DNA of 64,000 bases from Klebsiella huaxiensis (GCF_003261575.2 NZ_CP036175.1:3100001-3164000); one strand, 5' to 3'; positions 24,639 through 34,255 are shown, counted from the stretch's first letter. A program made the numbers and translations. Notes: a model not told the origin generated them from the letters alone.

Positions 24639-26090
24639 TCAGCACAGCGGTTTAACCGCCGCACGCATGCCATCGCGCAGAATAGCATCCAGATCCTGCG
24701 TAACCTGCTCTACCAGGCCAGAAACTTTAGTCAGATCCTGCTCCCAGTGGGATTCAACGGACAGTACCGCGTTCACCAGTTCACCAGTGCTGATTTGCGC
24801 ATCACGATGCTGGGCCCACAGCGCCTGATAGCTTTCCATCCATTCAGCGTCATCCTGCACCGGATAGCTCTCGCCGTTTCGCTCACCGCGGTAAAACGCG
24901 ATCAGCGCCGCCAGTGCAAAAGTCAGACGTGCCGGGAGCTTGCCACCTTTCGTCTGCCCCGCCAGCAGCTGTGGCAAAATGCGGGTGCGGTATTTGGTCA
25001 TCCCGTTAAGGGCGATAGACAGAAGCTGGTGCTTGATATACGGGTTACGGAAGCGCCCGGTTACCGCGCTGGCGAAAGATTCCAGCTCATCACGCGGCAG
25101 GTCGAGAACCGGAATAATCTCTTCATAAATCGCCTTCTCGACGAAAGAACAGATTTCAGTGTCATTCATCGCCTCACCAACGGTATCCAGGCCAGCCTGG
25201 AAAGCGACCGGCACCAGCGCAGTGTGCGCACCGTTAAGAATGGCGACTTTGCGCTCTTTATACGGTTTAATATCGTCAACGATCAGTACGTTAAGCGCCA
25301 ACTTGTCGAGGCGCAGCTCCGCGGCCAGGGATTTTGGTCCCTGAATCACAAACAGATAGAAGTGCTCTGCGGTGTCAAGGAAACCATCTTTATAGCCCAG
25401 TTGCTCTTCAATCTGCGCCGCTTCATCACGCGGATAGCCGGTAACAATGCGGTCCACCAAGGTAGAACAGAAAGCGTTAGCCTCATCCAGCCAGGTCAGG
25501 AACGCTTGCGGCAGCGCCCACTCCTGCGCGTAGCGCAGCACCAGTTCACGTAGCGCTTCGCCGTTATAATCAATCAGTTCACAAGGGATGATGACCCAAC
25601 CTTTATCCGCCGCACCGGAGAAATGGCTGTAGCGCTCAAACAGCAGGCGGGTCAACTTCGCCGGATAGCTGACCGCAGGCGCATCATCGAAACGATCGCC
25701 TGCGTGGTAGCTGATGCCCGCTTCAGTGGTATTGGAAAACACAAACCGCATATCAGGGTTATGCGCCAGACGCAGCAACTCATCGTAATCCGCATAGGCG
25801 CTGATTTCCCGGTTTACAGAACGAATCAACCTTGCATCGCTGACCGCTTCGCCCTTCTCATTCAGGCCACGAATGATCGTGGTATAGAGACCATCCTGAG
25901 TGCTGAGCGACGGCGGGAATGAACTCTCAATCGGACGCACGATCACCACCCCGGAATTCAGGTCGGTCTGCTCGTTCAGCAGATCGATCTGCCAGTCGAT
26001 AAACGCGCGCAGAAAGTTGCCTTCGCCAAACTGGATGATACGTTCAGGGTACTGCGCGCCCGGGAAATCGCGACGATTTAATGTTTTCAC
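24639..26090 (-). CDS. uxaB: tagaturonate reductase
   Basis: 483 aa, the same length as E. coli UxaB. It reduces D-tagaturonate to D-altronate with NADH in galacturonate breakdown. N terminus MKTLNRRDFPGAQYPERIIQFGEGNFLRAFIDWQIDLLNEQ is diagnostic; the Rossmann-type nucleotide-binding region is at residues 18-40, and the mannitol-dehydrogenase C-terminal domain has NGAHTALVPVAFQAG. Single gene, as in E. coli. A short palindrome (ATTGG-T-CCAAT) upstream may be an ExuR-type site. Confidence 0.94.
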   Translation of the reverse strand: MKTLNRRDFPGAQYPERIIQFGEGNFLRAFIDWQIDLLNEQTDLNSGVVIVRPIESSFPPSLSTQDGLYTTIIRGLNEKGEAVSDARLIRSVNREISAYADYDELLRLAHNPDMRFVFSNTTEAGISYHAGDRFDDAPAVSYPAKLTRLLFERYSHFSGAADKGWVIIPCELIDYNGEALRELVLRYAQEWALPQAFLTWLDEANAFCSTLVDRIVTGYPRDEAAQIEEQLGYKDGFLDTAEHFYLFVIQGPKSLAAELRLDKLALNVLIVDDIKPYKERKVAILNGAHTALVPVAFQAGLDTVGEAMNDTEICSFVEKAIYEEIIPVLDLPRDELESFASAVTGRFRNPYIKHQLLSIALNGMTKYRTRILPQLLAGQTKGGKLPARLTFALAALIAFYRGERNGESYPVQDDAEWMESYQALWAQHRDAQISTGELVNAVLSVESHWEQDLTKVSGLVEQVTQDLDAILRDGMRAAVKPLC

Positions 26091-26127
26091 AAGGGTTCCC
26101 TCATAGAGTAGTCATACAACCTGAGTA

Positions 26128-26138
26128 ATTGGTCCAAT
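26128..26138. promoter_or_regulatory. palindrome upstream of uxaB
   Basis: ATTGG-T-CCAAT is a perfect dyad about 40 bp upstream of the uxaB start. The ExuR/UxuR consensus has the same arms but a longer centre (ATTGGTATACCAAT), so the match is partial. Confidence 0.35.
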
Positions 26139-26204
26139 AAGTTATCAGGTTTTTACACGAGTGAAACCCTGTTTTGATCAAAGCTGTATGCAATATCAAA
26201 TTTA

Positions 26205-26732
26205 TTACAGAAATTTATAGAACAGAGATGTCGCGGTCAGCTCTCCGTCCGGCATCAGCGCATAGCGCGGAATTTCCCCGGCTTTTTCCCAACCGCATTG
26301 AAGATAAAAGTTTTCTGCGCCACTACCCGTCGCCGTATCCAGCACCAGAACGCTCTTACCCTGCTCACGTGCAATCTCTTCCAGCTGGTTCATCAGTGCG
26401 TTAGCCAGCCCCTGTCGACGTGCATTTTGGTGAACCAGAAGTTTGGCGACGTCGGCACGGTGGGGTTGGTTTTCCGGTTGGTCGGTGATTAGCTGTACTG
26501 TACCGACCAACCGCTGCTGTGCATCTACCGCCGCGAGGATGGTACGCTCCCCGGCGGCAACGCTCTGCGCCATTTTCTGCCAGAATGCCGTCGCGGTTTG
26601 CGGATTAAAGGGCTGCATAAAGCTCACCGACGCCCCGCCATTGACGCAACTGACGAGGATGTCGGTTAATTGAGAAAGGTGTTCGAGAATATCGTCACGC
26701 GACAGCGTGCGTAGAGAAAAGGATGTGGTCAT
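26205..26732 (-). CDS. GNAT-family N-acetyltransferase
   Basis: 175 aa from ATG 26732 (AAGGAG just upstream); a longer frame reaches 26756. The motif A region is ADVAKLLVHQNARRQGLANALMNQLEEIAREQ, and the C-terminal FYLQCGWEKAGEIPRYAL is typical of GNAT. Resembles the family of small acetyltransferases related to tabtoxin-resistance proteins, which is inference only. Monocistronic, between dgcF and uxaB. Confidence 0.8.
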   Translation of the reverse strand: MTTSFSLRTLSRDDILEHLSQLTDILVSCVNGGASVSFMQPFNPQTATAFWQKMAQSVAAGERTILAAVDAQQRLVGTVQLITDQPENQPHRADVAKLLVHQNARRQGLANALMNQLEEIAREQGKSVLVLDTATGSGAENFYLQCGWEKAGEIPRYALMPDGELTATSLFYKFL

Positions 26733-26810
26733 AAGTAACTCCTTGAAATCGACCACACCACTATGTTTTTAACGTATATTTAACACAACAATATTTATCA
26801 TCGCGTTTTC

Positions 26811-28235
26811 TTATAGCGTGCTTTCAGCCAGCTTTTCCGTACAGATCCGGTTACGCCCAGCTTTTTTCGCCCGAATCATATAATCATCAGCATTCATTAA
26901 TAACTGATTAAAAAGATCGTTCACCCGCGCAGTTCCGAGCTGGCGGCTCTCCATTCCCATACTGATAGTCAGCTTGATATGGCTTTGACCCCAGGTAAAG
27001 GTTTGCGATTCGATGCCCTGGCGAATTTTCTCCGCCAGTATTTGACCTTCCTGCTCTGAGGCCGTTATCGCCGCGACCGCGAACTCTTCGCCGCCAATAC
27101 GCGCCACCATGCCCTGTTCACCCGCCAGCAGCCGCACCTGTTGTGCAAACTGGGCAAGCACGCAATCACCGCACTCATGCCCCCAGCGATCATTGACCTG
27201 TTTAAAGCCGTCGATATCCAGCACCATGACCGTTAATAGATTTTCGGATGATAATGGCTGACGTTTCAGCGCCTCGCTTAAACCGGAACGGGAATAAACG
27301 CGCGTCTGGAAATCAAAATCAGCACGCAGCGCCAGCTGTTTCATCAAGTTATTAATCGCCTCGACGCTGGAGGCGACAATAATCGGGCTAATCAGCATTG
27401 CCGCTATGCCAAGCCGGGTCGAGAAGAGCTGCCAGGGCTGCATCCGGGCATCGTGCGAGAGATGGATCAGCGAGTTGGCCACCAGCAAAATTTCGCTAAT
27501 TCCGGTAATAAAGGTCAGCAGACAGGTTAGCGGCAAGGGGTACCGAATGGCACACCAAATCAGCGCCGGTAGCGGAAAAGTAATGCTTCCCGCCCCGCCA
27601 ACGGCGACGCCGAGAATAATCGACAACACCAGGGCAATAGTCGGCAGCAGTTGACGCAAGCGAAAACGGCCAAATGCCGAGGGCAGCGTCAGTGTCAAAA
27701 CAAACGGTAGAATCAGCACGGCAGTAGAAAACTGCTCGCTAAACCAGTCCGCCAGTTGGGGAATAAAGGTGGCGCGTTCAACATCCACCGAACCCAGCGC
27801 ACCCACGGCGGCACACAACAACGCCGCCAGCAGACAATAGCAAAACAGACTCAGCGCGTTAATCGGGCCAGGCATTGAATCCGTTCGCCGTTTATCCCAC
27901 AGAATCAACTGAGCAAGGGTAACAATAAAGACAATATTGGAGAAATTAATCAGGAAGGAAGCAAAGCCCATTCCCCAGCGCGAAGTTAAACCGTCATAAA
28001 CCAGCATGGCAGCAAAACAGACGGCGTAAAAATAACTGCGATTTAGCCAAATATAACGTGCAAAAATACCCGCCATTACCGCGTTTAGCGGCCAAAAGAA
28101 GGACAGTTCCTGAACCAGGCGCAGCATCGCGCCAAAGAAATGCAGCAGTAGCGTTAACGTGAACAAGACCAGCGCATCGCGCACGGGTTGTTCCTCACGA
28201 AACAGCGTGAATGACCGAATCGACAGTGGAGACAT
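26811..28235 (-). CDS. dgcF: membrane diguanylate cyclase, DgcF/YneF type
   Basis: 474-aa protein. About eight hydrophobic segments form an N-terminal MASE1-like sensor (residues 20-290). A C-terminal GGDEF domain follows with VMVLDIDGFKQVNDRWGHECGD and the active-site motif GGEEF near residue 385. The RxxD inhibitory site expected a few residues before GGEEF is not present. It makes c-di-GMP and should affect motility and biofilm. Position next to uxaB and yneG is the same as in E. coli. Confidence 0.88.
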   Translation of the reverse strand: MSPLSIRSFTLFREEQPVRDALVLFTLTLLLHFFGAMLRLVQELSFFWPLNAVMAGIFARYIWLNRSYFYAVCFAAMLVYDGLTSRWGMGFASFLINFSNIVFIVTLAQLILWDKRRTDSMPGPINALSLFCYCLLAALLCAAVGALGSVDVERATFIPQLADWFSEQFSTAVLILPFVLTLTLPSAFGRFRLRQLLPTIALVLSIILGVAVGGAGSITFPLPALIWCAIRYPLPLTCLLTFITGISEILLVANSLIHLSHDARMQPWQLFSTRLGIAAMLISPIIVASSVEAINNLMKQLALRADFDFQTRVYSRSGLSEALKRQPLSSENLLTVMVLDIDGFKQVNDRWGHECGDCVLAQFAQQVRLLAGEQGMVARIGGEEFAVAAITASEQEGQILAEKIRQGIESQTFTWGQSHIKLTISMGMESRQLGTARVNDLFNQLLMNADDYMIRAKKAGRNRICTEKLAESTL

Positions 28236-28348
28236 TCATGATTATCCGTCTAATTGTTTCAGGCAATTATTATGTTAATAATTAGTTAGCACGGCATCAT
28301 ATCATGAGAATAATTATCAGGCATACACTGACGCCTGATGAATTAAAG

Positions 28349-28717
28349 TTAGCGTTGGTCGGGAGAATTCATCTGGATGACCAGCCAGTGGTGAATGACC
28401 TGCACCACATAGCGCTGCTCTTGCTCGCTAAGTCTCCGTCCTTGCGGGATGGCATGCCACTTTTCCAGACACCCGCGACAGCAGGTAGCGGTGGCGTGTT
28501 GCGCAATAAACACCGGATGCCCGCGCATTGGAGTTTGTTTACCATCGTTAGGTATTTCAGCAGGAGCCAACCGCTTGCCGATAAAATCAGCGGCGTGCTG
28601 GTCGATAACGTCCGCCCCTTTATCATAGCAATACTGCCGCTCCCTGACGCCAAGGCGAAACCGTGAGCGAAAAGTGGAACGCTGAAGGCGAGAAAATAGA
28701 GTGTCGATTGGCACCAT
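28349..28717 (-). CDS. yneG: YneG (DUF4186)
   Basis: 122-aa DUF4186 protein. The core is LFSRLQRSTFRSRFRLGVRERQYC...DFIGKRLAPAEIPNDGKQTPMRGHPVFIAQHATATCCRGCLEKWHAI. The Cys pair plus Cys and His (CCRGC, H) may bind metal. Function unknown. Its ATG shares one base with the glsB stop, so it is translationally coupled to glsB, as in E. coli. Confidence 0.87.
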   Translation of the reverse strand: MVPIDTLFSRLQRSTFRSRFRLGVRERQYCYDKGADVIDQHAADFIGKRLAPAEIPNDGKQTPMRGHPVFIAQHATATCCRGCLEKWHAIPQGRRLSEQEQRYVVQVIHHWLVIQMNSPDQR

Positions 28718-29643
28718 CAGAACACCGACCTCCCCAGTTTTTGGGTGAGTTTTTCCAGTAAAGCGATACCGGCCAGCGAGTTCCCGGCTTCGTCAAGCTC
28801 CGGGCTCCACACCGCAATCGCCATCTCCTGCGGGACGATAGCCACAATCCCTCCGCCAACGCCGGATTTCGCCGGTAAACCAACTCGCCAGGCGAATTCA
28901 CCCGCGTTCTGGTACATGCCGCTGGTCATCATCAGCGCATTGACCTGGCGTGATTGAATCGGTGCAATAACCGGCGACGTAAGGTGCGGAGCAATGCCAC
29001 TATCGGCAAGTAACAAGAACGTGCGCGCCAGTTCGACACAGCTCATCTCCAGCGAGCAGTAATGAAAGTAATTTTGCAGCACCGTCGCAACATCGTTATG
29101 AAAGTTGCCAAACGATTTCATCAGCCACGCGATGGCGGCGTTACGCGCCGAGTGGTCAAATTCGGAACGGGCCACCACCGGATCATAGGCAATATCGCTC
29201 ACGCCGCTCAGGCGACGGACGATTTCCAGCATTCTCTGACGCGGTGCGCTAAGACGGCTTTGCAGCATATCGCAGACCACCAGCGCCCCGGCATTAATAA
29301 ATGGATTGCGCGGTTTACCCTGTTCGATTTCCAGCTGCAACAGCGAGTTAAATGGCTGCCCGGAAGGGTCTTTGCCCACTCGCTGCCAGATCTCCTCTTC
29401 CTGATAGTGGTTCATTGCTACTACCAGGCTCAGCACTTTCGAGATAGATTGGATAGAGAAACGCTCGTGAGCATCACCAGCGCTGTAGTGTTGACCATCC
29501 ACCGTACAGATAGCAACGCCAAGCTTGTCGCCGCTGACGCTGGCCAGCGCCGGAATATAATCCGCCACCTTGCCGCGCCCAATCAGCGGCCTGACTTCAG
29601 CCAAAATGGCATCGAGCATTGCGTTATTGATTACTGTCGCCAC
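28717..29643 (-). CDS. glsB: glutaminase 2
   Basis: 308-aa serine-type glutaminase, the same length as E. coli GlsB. It hydrolyses glutamine to glutamate and ammonia. The SxxK catalytic motif is in FSIQSISKVLSLV (about residue 65), with GDAHERFS before it and NPFINAGALVV after. Start: GTG at 29643 with AAGGAG 6 nt upstream; the upstream ATG at 29694 has no ribosome-binding site. First gene of glsB-yneG. Confidence 0.93.
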   Translation of the reverse strand: MATVINNAMLDAILAEVRPLIGRGKVADYIPALASVSGDKLGVAICTVDGQHYSAGDAHERFSIQSISKVLSLVVAMNHYQEEEIWQRVGKDPSGQPFNSLLQLEIEQGKPRNPFINAGALVVCDMLQSRLSAPRQRMLEIVRRLSGVSDIAYDPVVARSEFDHSARNAAIAWLMKSFGNFHNDVATVLQNYFHYCSLEMSCVELARTFLLLADSGIAPHLTSPVIAPIQSRQVNALMMTSGMYQNAGEFAWRVGLPAKSGVGGGIVAIVPQEMAIAVWSPELDEAGNSLAGIALLEKLTQKLGRSVF

Positions 29644-29836
29644 ACGCGGCTCCTTGCCAACATCAAAATTCGGGCTGCAATTATAGGCGCACAAGGAGCG
29701 AAGAAACAGCCTCTTTCAGCCTCTTCTGGCCGCACGTTATGGCTCATCGCGGATAAAAAAACCATTGGTCAAAGTTACAAGTAATATAAAACACGTTAAT
29801 CATTCCCCCTCAACAAGGAAGCAAGGGTTAAATTTA

Positions 29837-30376
29837 ATGAGCAAATCACATACAGAAGTGAGTAAATTTTTAAGTTATGTCTTACGCCATCAGCCTGAAG
29901 CCATCGGACTGATACTGGATAACGAAGGCTGGGCGGATATCGACACATTGATTGCCTGCGCGACCAGAGAACGCGTGCAGCTCGACAGGCAGCTCATTCA
30001 ATCAGTTGTTGAAAACAACGATAAAAAGCGTTTTGCCATTTCAGCCGATGGTCAACGCATCCGCGCGGTTCAGGGGCACTCTTCCCGACAGGTTGATATC
30101 ACGTTTATTGCAACAACGCCGCCTGAGTTTTTATTTCATGGGACCGCAACGCGATTTGTTGATGCGATCCGTGAGCAGGGGTTGATTCCCGGTGCCAGAC
30201 AATATGTGCATCTGTCCGACAACGAAACAACCGCGGCTGCGGTGGGAAAACGTTACGGTAAGCCCGTGGTGCTGAAAATTAATGCCTTATCGATGTATGA
30301 GCAGAACATTGAGTTTTATCAGGCGGAGAATGGCGTTTGGTTAACAGCGGCGGTGCCCGCGAAGTTTATTGAGTGA
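29837..30376 (+). CDS. kptA: RNA 2'-phosphotransferase
   Basis: 179-aa Tpt1/KptA family enzyme that moves a 2'-phosphate from RNA to NAD+. N-terminal winged helix (SKFLSYVLRHQPEAIGLILDNEGWADIDTLI) and C-terminal ADP-ribosyltransferase-like domain (FLFHGTATRFVDAIREQGLIPGARQYVHLSDN). The Arg/His residues in LRHQP, the HGT motif, and RQYVHLS are the catalytic signature. The first 24 residues of the longer frame are not conserved. Single gene. Confidence 0.9.
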   Translation: MSKSHTEVSKFLSYVLRHQPEAIGLILDNEGWADIDTLIACATRERVQLDRQLIQSVVENNDKKRFAISADGQRIRAVQGHSSRQVDITFIATTPPEFLFHGTATRFVDAIREQGLIPGARQYVHLSDNETTAAAVGKRYGKPVVLKINALSMYEQNIEFYQAENGVWLTAAVPAKFIE

Positions 30377-30385
30377 TAAGACAAT

Positions 30386-30420
30386 CCCGGAGGCGGCGCG
30401 GCGCGCCTGTCCGGGCTACT
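30386..30420. repeat. REP element
   Basis: CCCGGAGGCGGCGC and GCGCGCCTGTCCGGGCTAC arms after kptA. The same sequence type recurs at 55003. Confidence 0.65.
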
Positions 30421-30438
30421 CCTGGTTCACGTCCGGCA

Positions 30439-30969
30439 TTACTGTTGAAGCTCGCGGACTAACGCCTCGGTCTGCTGCTGGTTGCGCAAACGCACAAAGC
30501 GAATATGTTGATATTGTGGATCCTGCATATCCGCCAGATAGCGCTGGCGATTATTACGCCAGGTTTTTAGCGTCCAGAGGATAATGGATTCCCGACTAAA
30601 AAAGGAGCGGCGGAAGGTTTCGCAATTGCCGGTGCCGGGCCACAGCTCCTGTCGGCGGCTTGCACGAGAGGCCGCGCGCCATACCGCCTGGCGGAAGGTG
30701 CGCCAGAAGCTGTAATCCACCCACACCACCAAATCAACCTCACGCCATTTCACCGGACGGCTGCGGTTGTAGTTACCGTCCAGCACCCAGCCGGGCGCGT
30801 CGAGAGCAGCAGCAAGTTTGGCGTAAAACTCATCATCCGGCGTCCCTTGCCACTCCGGCCGCCAGTAAAGTACATCCATTTCGATATAAGGCAGTGACAG
30901 TTCCTGAGCCAGCCGACGCGCGAGGGTAGATTTGCCGACGCCACTGGTCCCTACTACGTTGATTTTCAT
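30439..30969 (-). CDS. small P-loop NTPase / kinase-like protein
   Basis: 176 aa with Walker A GTSGVGKST at residues 7-15. Conserved ARRLAQELSLPYIEMDVLYWRPEW and GWVLDGNYNRSRP are typical of the uncharacterised adenylate/shikimate-kinase-like family. A basic, aromatic-rich middle (VDYSFWRTFRQAVWRAASRASRR) follows. Start MKINVVG at 30969; the longer frame to 31206 has no support. Substrate unknown. Confidence 0.8.
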   Translation of the reverse strand: MKINVVGTSGVGKSTLARRLAQELSLPYIEMDVLYWRPEWQGTPDDEFYAKLAAALDAPGWVLDGNYNRSRPVKWREVDLVVWVDYSFWRTFRQAVWRAASRASRRQELWPGTGNCETFRRSFFSRESIILWTLKTWRNNRQRYLADMQDPQYQHIRFVRLRNQQQTEALVRELQQ

Positions 30970-31238
30970 CGTTGTCTCTCGGGCAAAACGCGGGCTGAGA
31001 ATAATAGCGCAATAACGTCGCAAGCAATGAGCAAAATTATCTGACCATTCTCCTGCCGTCAGAAAATAACCGATCTCCTTGATATTTAAGTAAGTGCTGC
31101 CCGCGAATGTTTTGCGTGCGTCCATTTTGTGATGCGTGTAGGATTCTCCGCCATGTTGGCTTATCTCATTCACCAGAATGATGAGAGGGCCTGCATCACG
31201 AACCACTCATGGACATTGACAGGAAAATAGCAATATCA

Positions 31239-32699
31239 ATGAATACGAAACACACTACTGTGGCGGAGCAGCATGCTGCAAAACGCCACTGGCTGAACTC
31301 GCAAGAGTCCGGTTATCACAAGGCAATGGGCAACCGACAGGTGCAGATGATCGCCATCGGCGGTGCCATCGGTACCGGTTTATTCCTCGGTGCAGGTGCG
31401 CGCTTACAGATGGCCGGGCCCGCGCTGGCACTGGTTTATCTGGTCTGCGGCCTGTTCTCGTTCTTTATTTTACGTGCGCTGGGCGAACTGGTGCTCCACC
31501 GCCCTTCCAGCGGCAGCTTCGTCTCCTACGCTCGTGAATTCCTCGGCGAAAAGGCGGCCTATGTGGCGGGCTGGATGTACTTTATCAACTGGGCGATGAC
31601 CGGGATTGTCGATATCACCGCCGTCGCGCTGTACATGCACTACTGGGGCGCGTTTGGCGACGTTCCGCAGTGGGTCTTTGCCCTTGGCGCGCTGGCGATT
31701 GTCGGCACCATGAACATGATCGGGGTGAAATGGTTCGCCGAGATGGAGTTCTGGTTCGCGCTGATAAAAGTGCTGGCGATCGTGGCGTTTCTGGTGGTCG
31801 GGACGATTTTCCTCGGCAGCGGCAAGCCGCTGGACGGCAACGCCACCGGCTTCCATCTGATTACCGATAACGGCGGCCTGTTCCCACACGGCCTGCTGCC
31901 CGCACTGGTGCTGGTGCAGGGCGTAGTCTTTGCCTTCGCTTCTATCGAGCTGGTTGGTACCGCCGCAGGCGAGTGCAAAGACCCGCAGACCATGGTACCG
32001 CGCGCGATTAATAGCGTTATCTGGCGCATCGGTCTGTTCTACGTGGGTTCGGTACTGCTGCTGGTTTTGCTGCTGCCATGGAACGCCTATCAGGCCGGGC
32101 AGAGTCCGTTCGTCACCTTTTTCTCAAAGCTGGGCGTGCCGTATATCGGCAGCGTAATGAATATCGTGGTGTTAACCGCCGCGCTCTCCAGCCTGAACTC
32201 CGGGCTCTACTGCACCGGGCGTATTCTGCGCTCCATGTCGATGGGCGGTTCCGCACCGCAATTTATGTCGAAAATGAGCCGTCATCATGTGCCTTACGCC
32301 GGGATTCTGGCGACGCTGGCGGTCTACGTGGTCGGGGTATTCCTCAACTATCTGGTGCCTTCGCAGGTATTCGAGATTGTCCTGAACGTTGCTTCGCTGG
32401 GGATTATCGCTTCGTGGGGCTTTATCGTGGTGTGTCAAATGCGCCTACGTAAGGCCATCAAGGAAGGGAAAGCGGCGGACGTCAGCTTCAAGATGCCGGG
32501 TGCGCCCTTCACTTCCTGGCTGACCCTGCTGTTCCTGCTGAGCGTGCTGGTGTTAATGGCTTTCGACTATCCGAATGGCACTTATACCATCGGTTCGATT
32601 CCGCTGATTGCCGTGCTGCTGGTAGCCGGCTGGTTTGGCGTGCGTAAACGCGTACACGATATTCATAGCACCGCGCCGAATATCGAAAAACAGCTGTAA
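31239..32699 (+). CDS. ansP: L-asparagine permease
   Basis: 486-aa amino-acid permease of the APC/AAT family, 12 hydrophobic segments. The N terminus HWLNSQESGYHKAMGNRQVQMIAIGGAIGTGLFLGAGARLQMAGP is essentially that of E. coli AnsP, which imports asparagine with protons. The chosen start MNTKHTTVAEQ aligns with E. coli; MDIDRK at 31209 is an alternative. Its 5' region is divergent from the kinase-like gene. E. coli has ansP beside yncE, as here. Confidence 0.92.
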   Translation: MNTKHTTVAEQHAAKRHWLNSQESGYHKAMGNRQVQMIAIGGAIGTGLFLGAGARLQMAGPALALVYLVCGLFSFFILRALGELVLHRPSSGSFVSYAREFLGEKAAYVAGWMYFINWAMTGIVDITAVALYMHYWGAFGDVPQWVFALGALAIVGTMNMIGVKWFAEMEFWFALIKVLAIVAFLVVGTIFLGSGKPLDGNATGFHLITDNGGLFPHGLLPALVLVQGVVFAFASIELVGTAAGECKDPQTMVPRAINSVIWRIGLFYVGSVLLLVLLLPWNAYQAGQSPFVTFFSKLGVPYIGSVMNIVVLTAALSSLNSGLYCTGRILRSMSMGGSAPQFMSKMSRHHVPYAGILATLAVYVVGVFLNYLVPSQVFEIVLNVASLGIIASWGFIVVCQMRLRKAIKEGKAADVSFKMPGAPFTSWLTLLFLLSVLVLMAFDYPNGTYTIGSIPLIAVLLVAGWFGVRKRVHDIHSTAPNIEKQL

Positions 32700-32708
32700 A
32701 TCACTTTT

Positions 32709-32734
32709 GCGGTTTGCCCCAGCGGGCAAACCGC
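32709..32734. terminator. hairpin between convergent ansP and lipoprotein genes
   Basis: GCGGTTTGCCC pairs perfectly with GGGCAAACCGC around a CAGC loop. No U tract, but the position between converging stops suits a bidirectional terminator. Confidence 0.55.
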
Positions 32735-32745
32735 GATGACAACGC

Positions 32746-32967
32746 TTAGTTGTCTTCCACCAGTTGAGCGACATCGCTGCTGTTGATCTGGCGCTGGTTA
32801 CCTGACTCATCGGTATAGCTGGTCATGCCGGTATCTTTATCCAGCTTCGGCTTGCCCTGCGTCACAATAGTTTGCCCGCTTTTCGTCGTCATCACATAGT
32901 TCGAGCTACAGCCCGCCAGAAGAGCCAGCATCGCGCCAGCGCACACAACCATTAATGATTTTTTCAT
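32746..32967 (-). CDS. YgdR/YgdI-like lipoprotein (DUF903)
   Basis: 73-aa outer-membrane-type lipoprotein. Lipobox LLAGCSS at residues 16-22. The DUF903 domain is YVMTTKSGQTIVTQGKPKLDKDTGMTSYTDESGNQRQINSSDVAQLVE, as in YgdR and YgdI, small lipoproteins of unknown role. Not present at this position in E. coli K-12 as far as I recall. Confidence 0.85.
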   Translation of the reverse strand: MKKSLMVVCAGAMLALLAGCSSNYVMTTKSGQTIVTQGKPKLDKDTGMTSYTDESGNQRQINSSDVAQLVEDN

Positions 32968-33079
32968 CTTTTCTCCAGGATTAATGCCACCGTCCCGCTA
33001 ATGCAGGAAAGTCTTAAGTGTATAGCCATTACATTTATCCGGCTAATAAGTGTTTGTAACAGAGGGTGATACAGGCGAG

Positions 33080-33102
33080 CAGGAGGGGGTTGCCCCCTCC
33101 TG
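33080..33102. terminator. strong hairpin after yncE
   Basis: CAGGAGGGGG-TTG-CCCCCTCCTG, a 10-bp perfect stem just past the yncE stop on the minus strand. No U tract. Confidence 0.55.
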
Positions 33103-33108
33103 AGAAGA

Positions 33109-34170
33109 TTATAGCGCGATGCGGATAACGTCATCCGGCTGGGTCGCTTCTTTCTGACGAGTCGATTCCTGCTTCACGCTGACGTACAGCGTTTTACCAT
33201 CAGCGGAAAGCGTCAGGCTGTTCGGGTGAGTCGGAGTCTTGAAGGTTTTGACCACTTTATAGGTCTTGCCATCAATCACGCTCACTTCACCGGCTTTACG
33301 GTGGGTCACGTAAGCTTCATTGCGGGTCGGGTTAAACAGCACGGCCAGAGATTCCGGCGCGGCGATTTTCTCCAGTACTTTGCCGTCGCGAATGTCAACC
33401 ACCAGCACTTCCGGCTGTTTGCCATCGGTGATAAAGGCGCGGTGACCCGCGGTGTCCAGGCTCAGGTTCAGGTAGAAGTGCTCTTTGCCATCATCCTGCA
33501 GCTTCTTACGCGACAGGATCTTGTTGCTGGTGCTGTCGATAGTCAGCAACTCACCATCGGCGTTGGTGGTGTAGATACGGTTGGCTTCCGCGTCTACCGC
33601 CAGCCCCGTCGCCATCGCACCAGTGTTGGCAATGGTGTCTTTCAGGGTCAGCTTGTCGCCATCCACCACCCAGATCACGCTCTCTTTACCCAGACCAGTG
33701 ATATAGACGGTATTGGTTTTCTCGTTGACCGCCAGCTCGCGCGGAGCCAGCGGGCGCACGGTTTCACTACGCTCACGAGGATCCAGCACCAGGCGCCCTT
33801 TCACTTTGCCGGTTTTGGCATCGATAGCCGTCACGGTGCTGTCGGTGGTATTACCAAACCACAGAGTCTGAGTTGCATTGTTGATAGTGGCGCCAAACGG
33901 TTTCAGATCGTTATGAATAATCTGGGTCACCTCGAGAGTCGTCGGATCAAGACGATAAACGATACCGCCTTTATCCAGCGAACGGCTTTGAGACGTGGCC
34001 ACCCACAGCGCATTTTCCTGCTGGCTATAAGCCATTTCGTATGCGCCCTTGCCAACGGCCTTGCGCAGCATTTCTTCCGCCGCGTGAGCGCTGAAGCTCC
34101 CCGCCAGCAGCAACGAAGTTAACAACAGTGAACGGCGCAGACGTGGCGCGGACAGATGACGTAATGACAT
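33109..34170 (-). CDS. yncE: YncE, periplasmic beta-propeller protein
   Basis: 353 aa, the same length as E. coli YncE: a signal peptide to SAHAAEE and seven WD40-like/NHL blades (DPTTLEVTQIIHNDLKPFGATINNATQTLWFGNTTDS...). E. coli YncE binds single-stranded DNA and is Fur/iron regulated. It is divergent from the TonB receptor yncD over a Fur-like site. The ATG at 34170 aligns with E. coli; an open frame extends upstream to 34233. Confidence 0.94.
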   Translation of the reverse strand: MSLRHLSAPRLRRSLLLTSLLLAGSFSAHAAEEMLRKAVGKGAYEMAYSQQENALWVATSQSRSLDKGGIVYRLDPTTLEVTQIIHNDLKPFGATINNATQTLWFGNTTDSTVTAIDAKTGKVKGRLVLDPRERSETVRPLAPRELAVNEKTNTVYITGLGKESVIWVVDGDKLTLKDTIANTGAMATGLAVDAEANRIYTTNADGELLTIDSTSNKILSRKKLQDDGKEHFYLNLSLDTAGHRAFITDGKQPEVLVVDIRDGKVLEKIAAPESLAVLFNPTRNEAYVTHRKAGEVSVIDGKTYKVVKTFKTPTHPNSLTLSADGKTLYVSVKQESTRQKEATQPDDVIRIAL

Positions 34171-34255
34171 GACGACTCCCTTTGATAAAACAGTATATGC
34201 CTGCTCGACAGTGCTTCCGTGGCGCAAAATCATTGCTTTGCGCTATTCTTGGAAT

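Noticed and set aside
26128..26138. Firm ExuR operator before uxaB
   Set aside because: The palindrome lacks the central bases of the known consensus; kept only as a low-confidence site.
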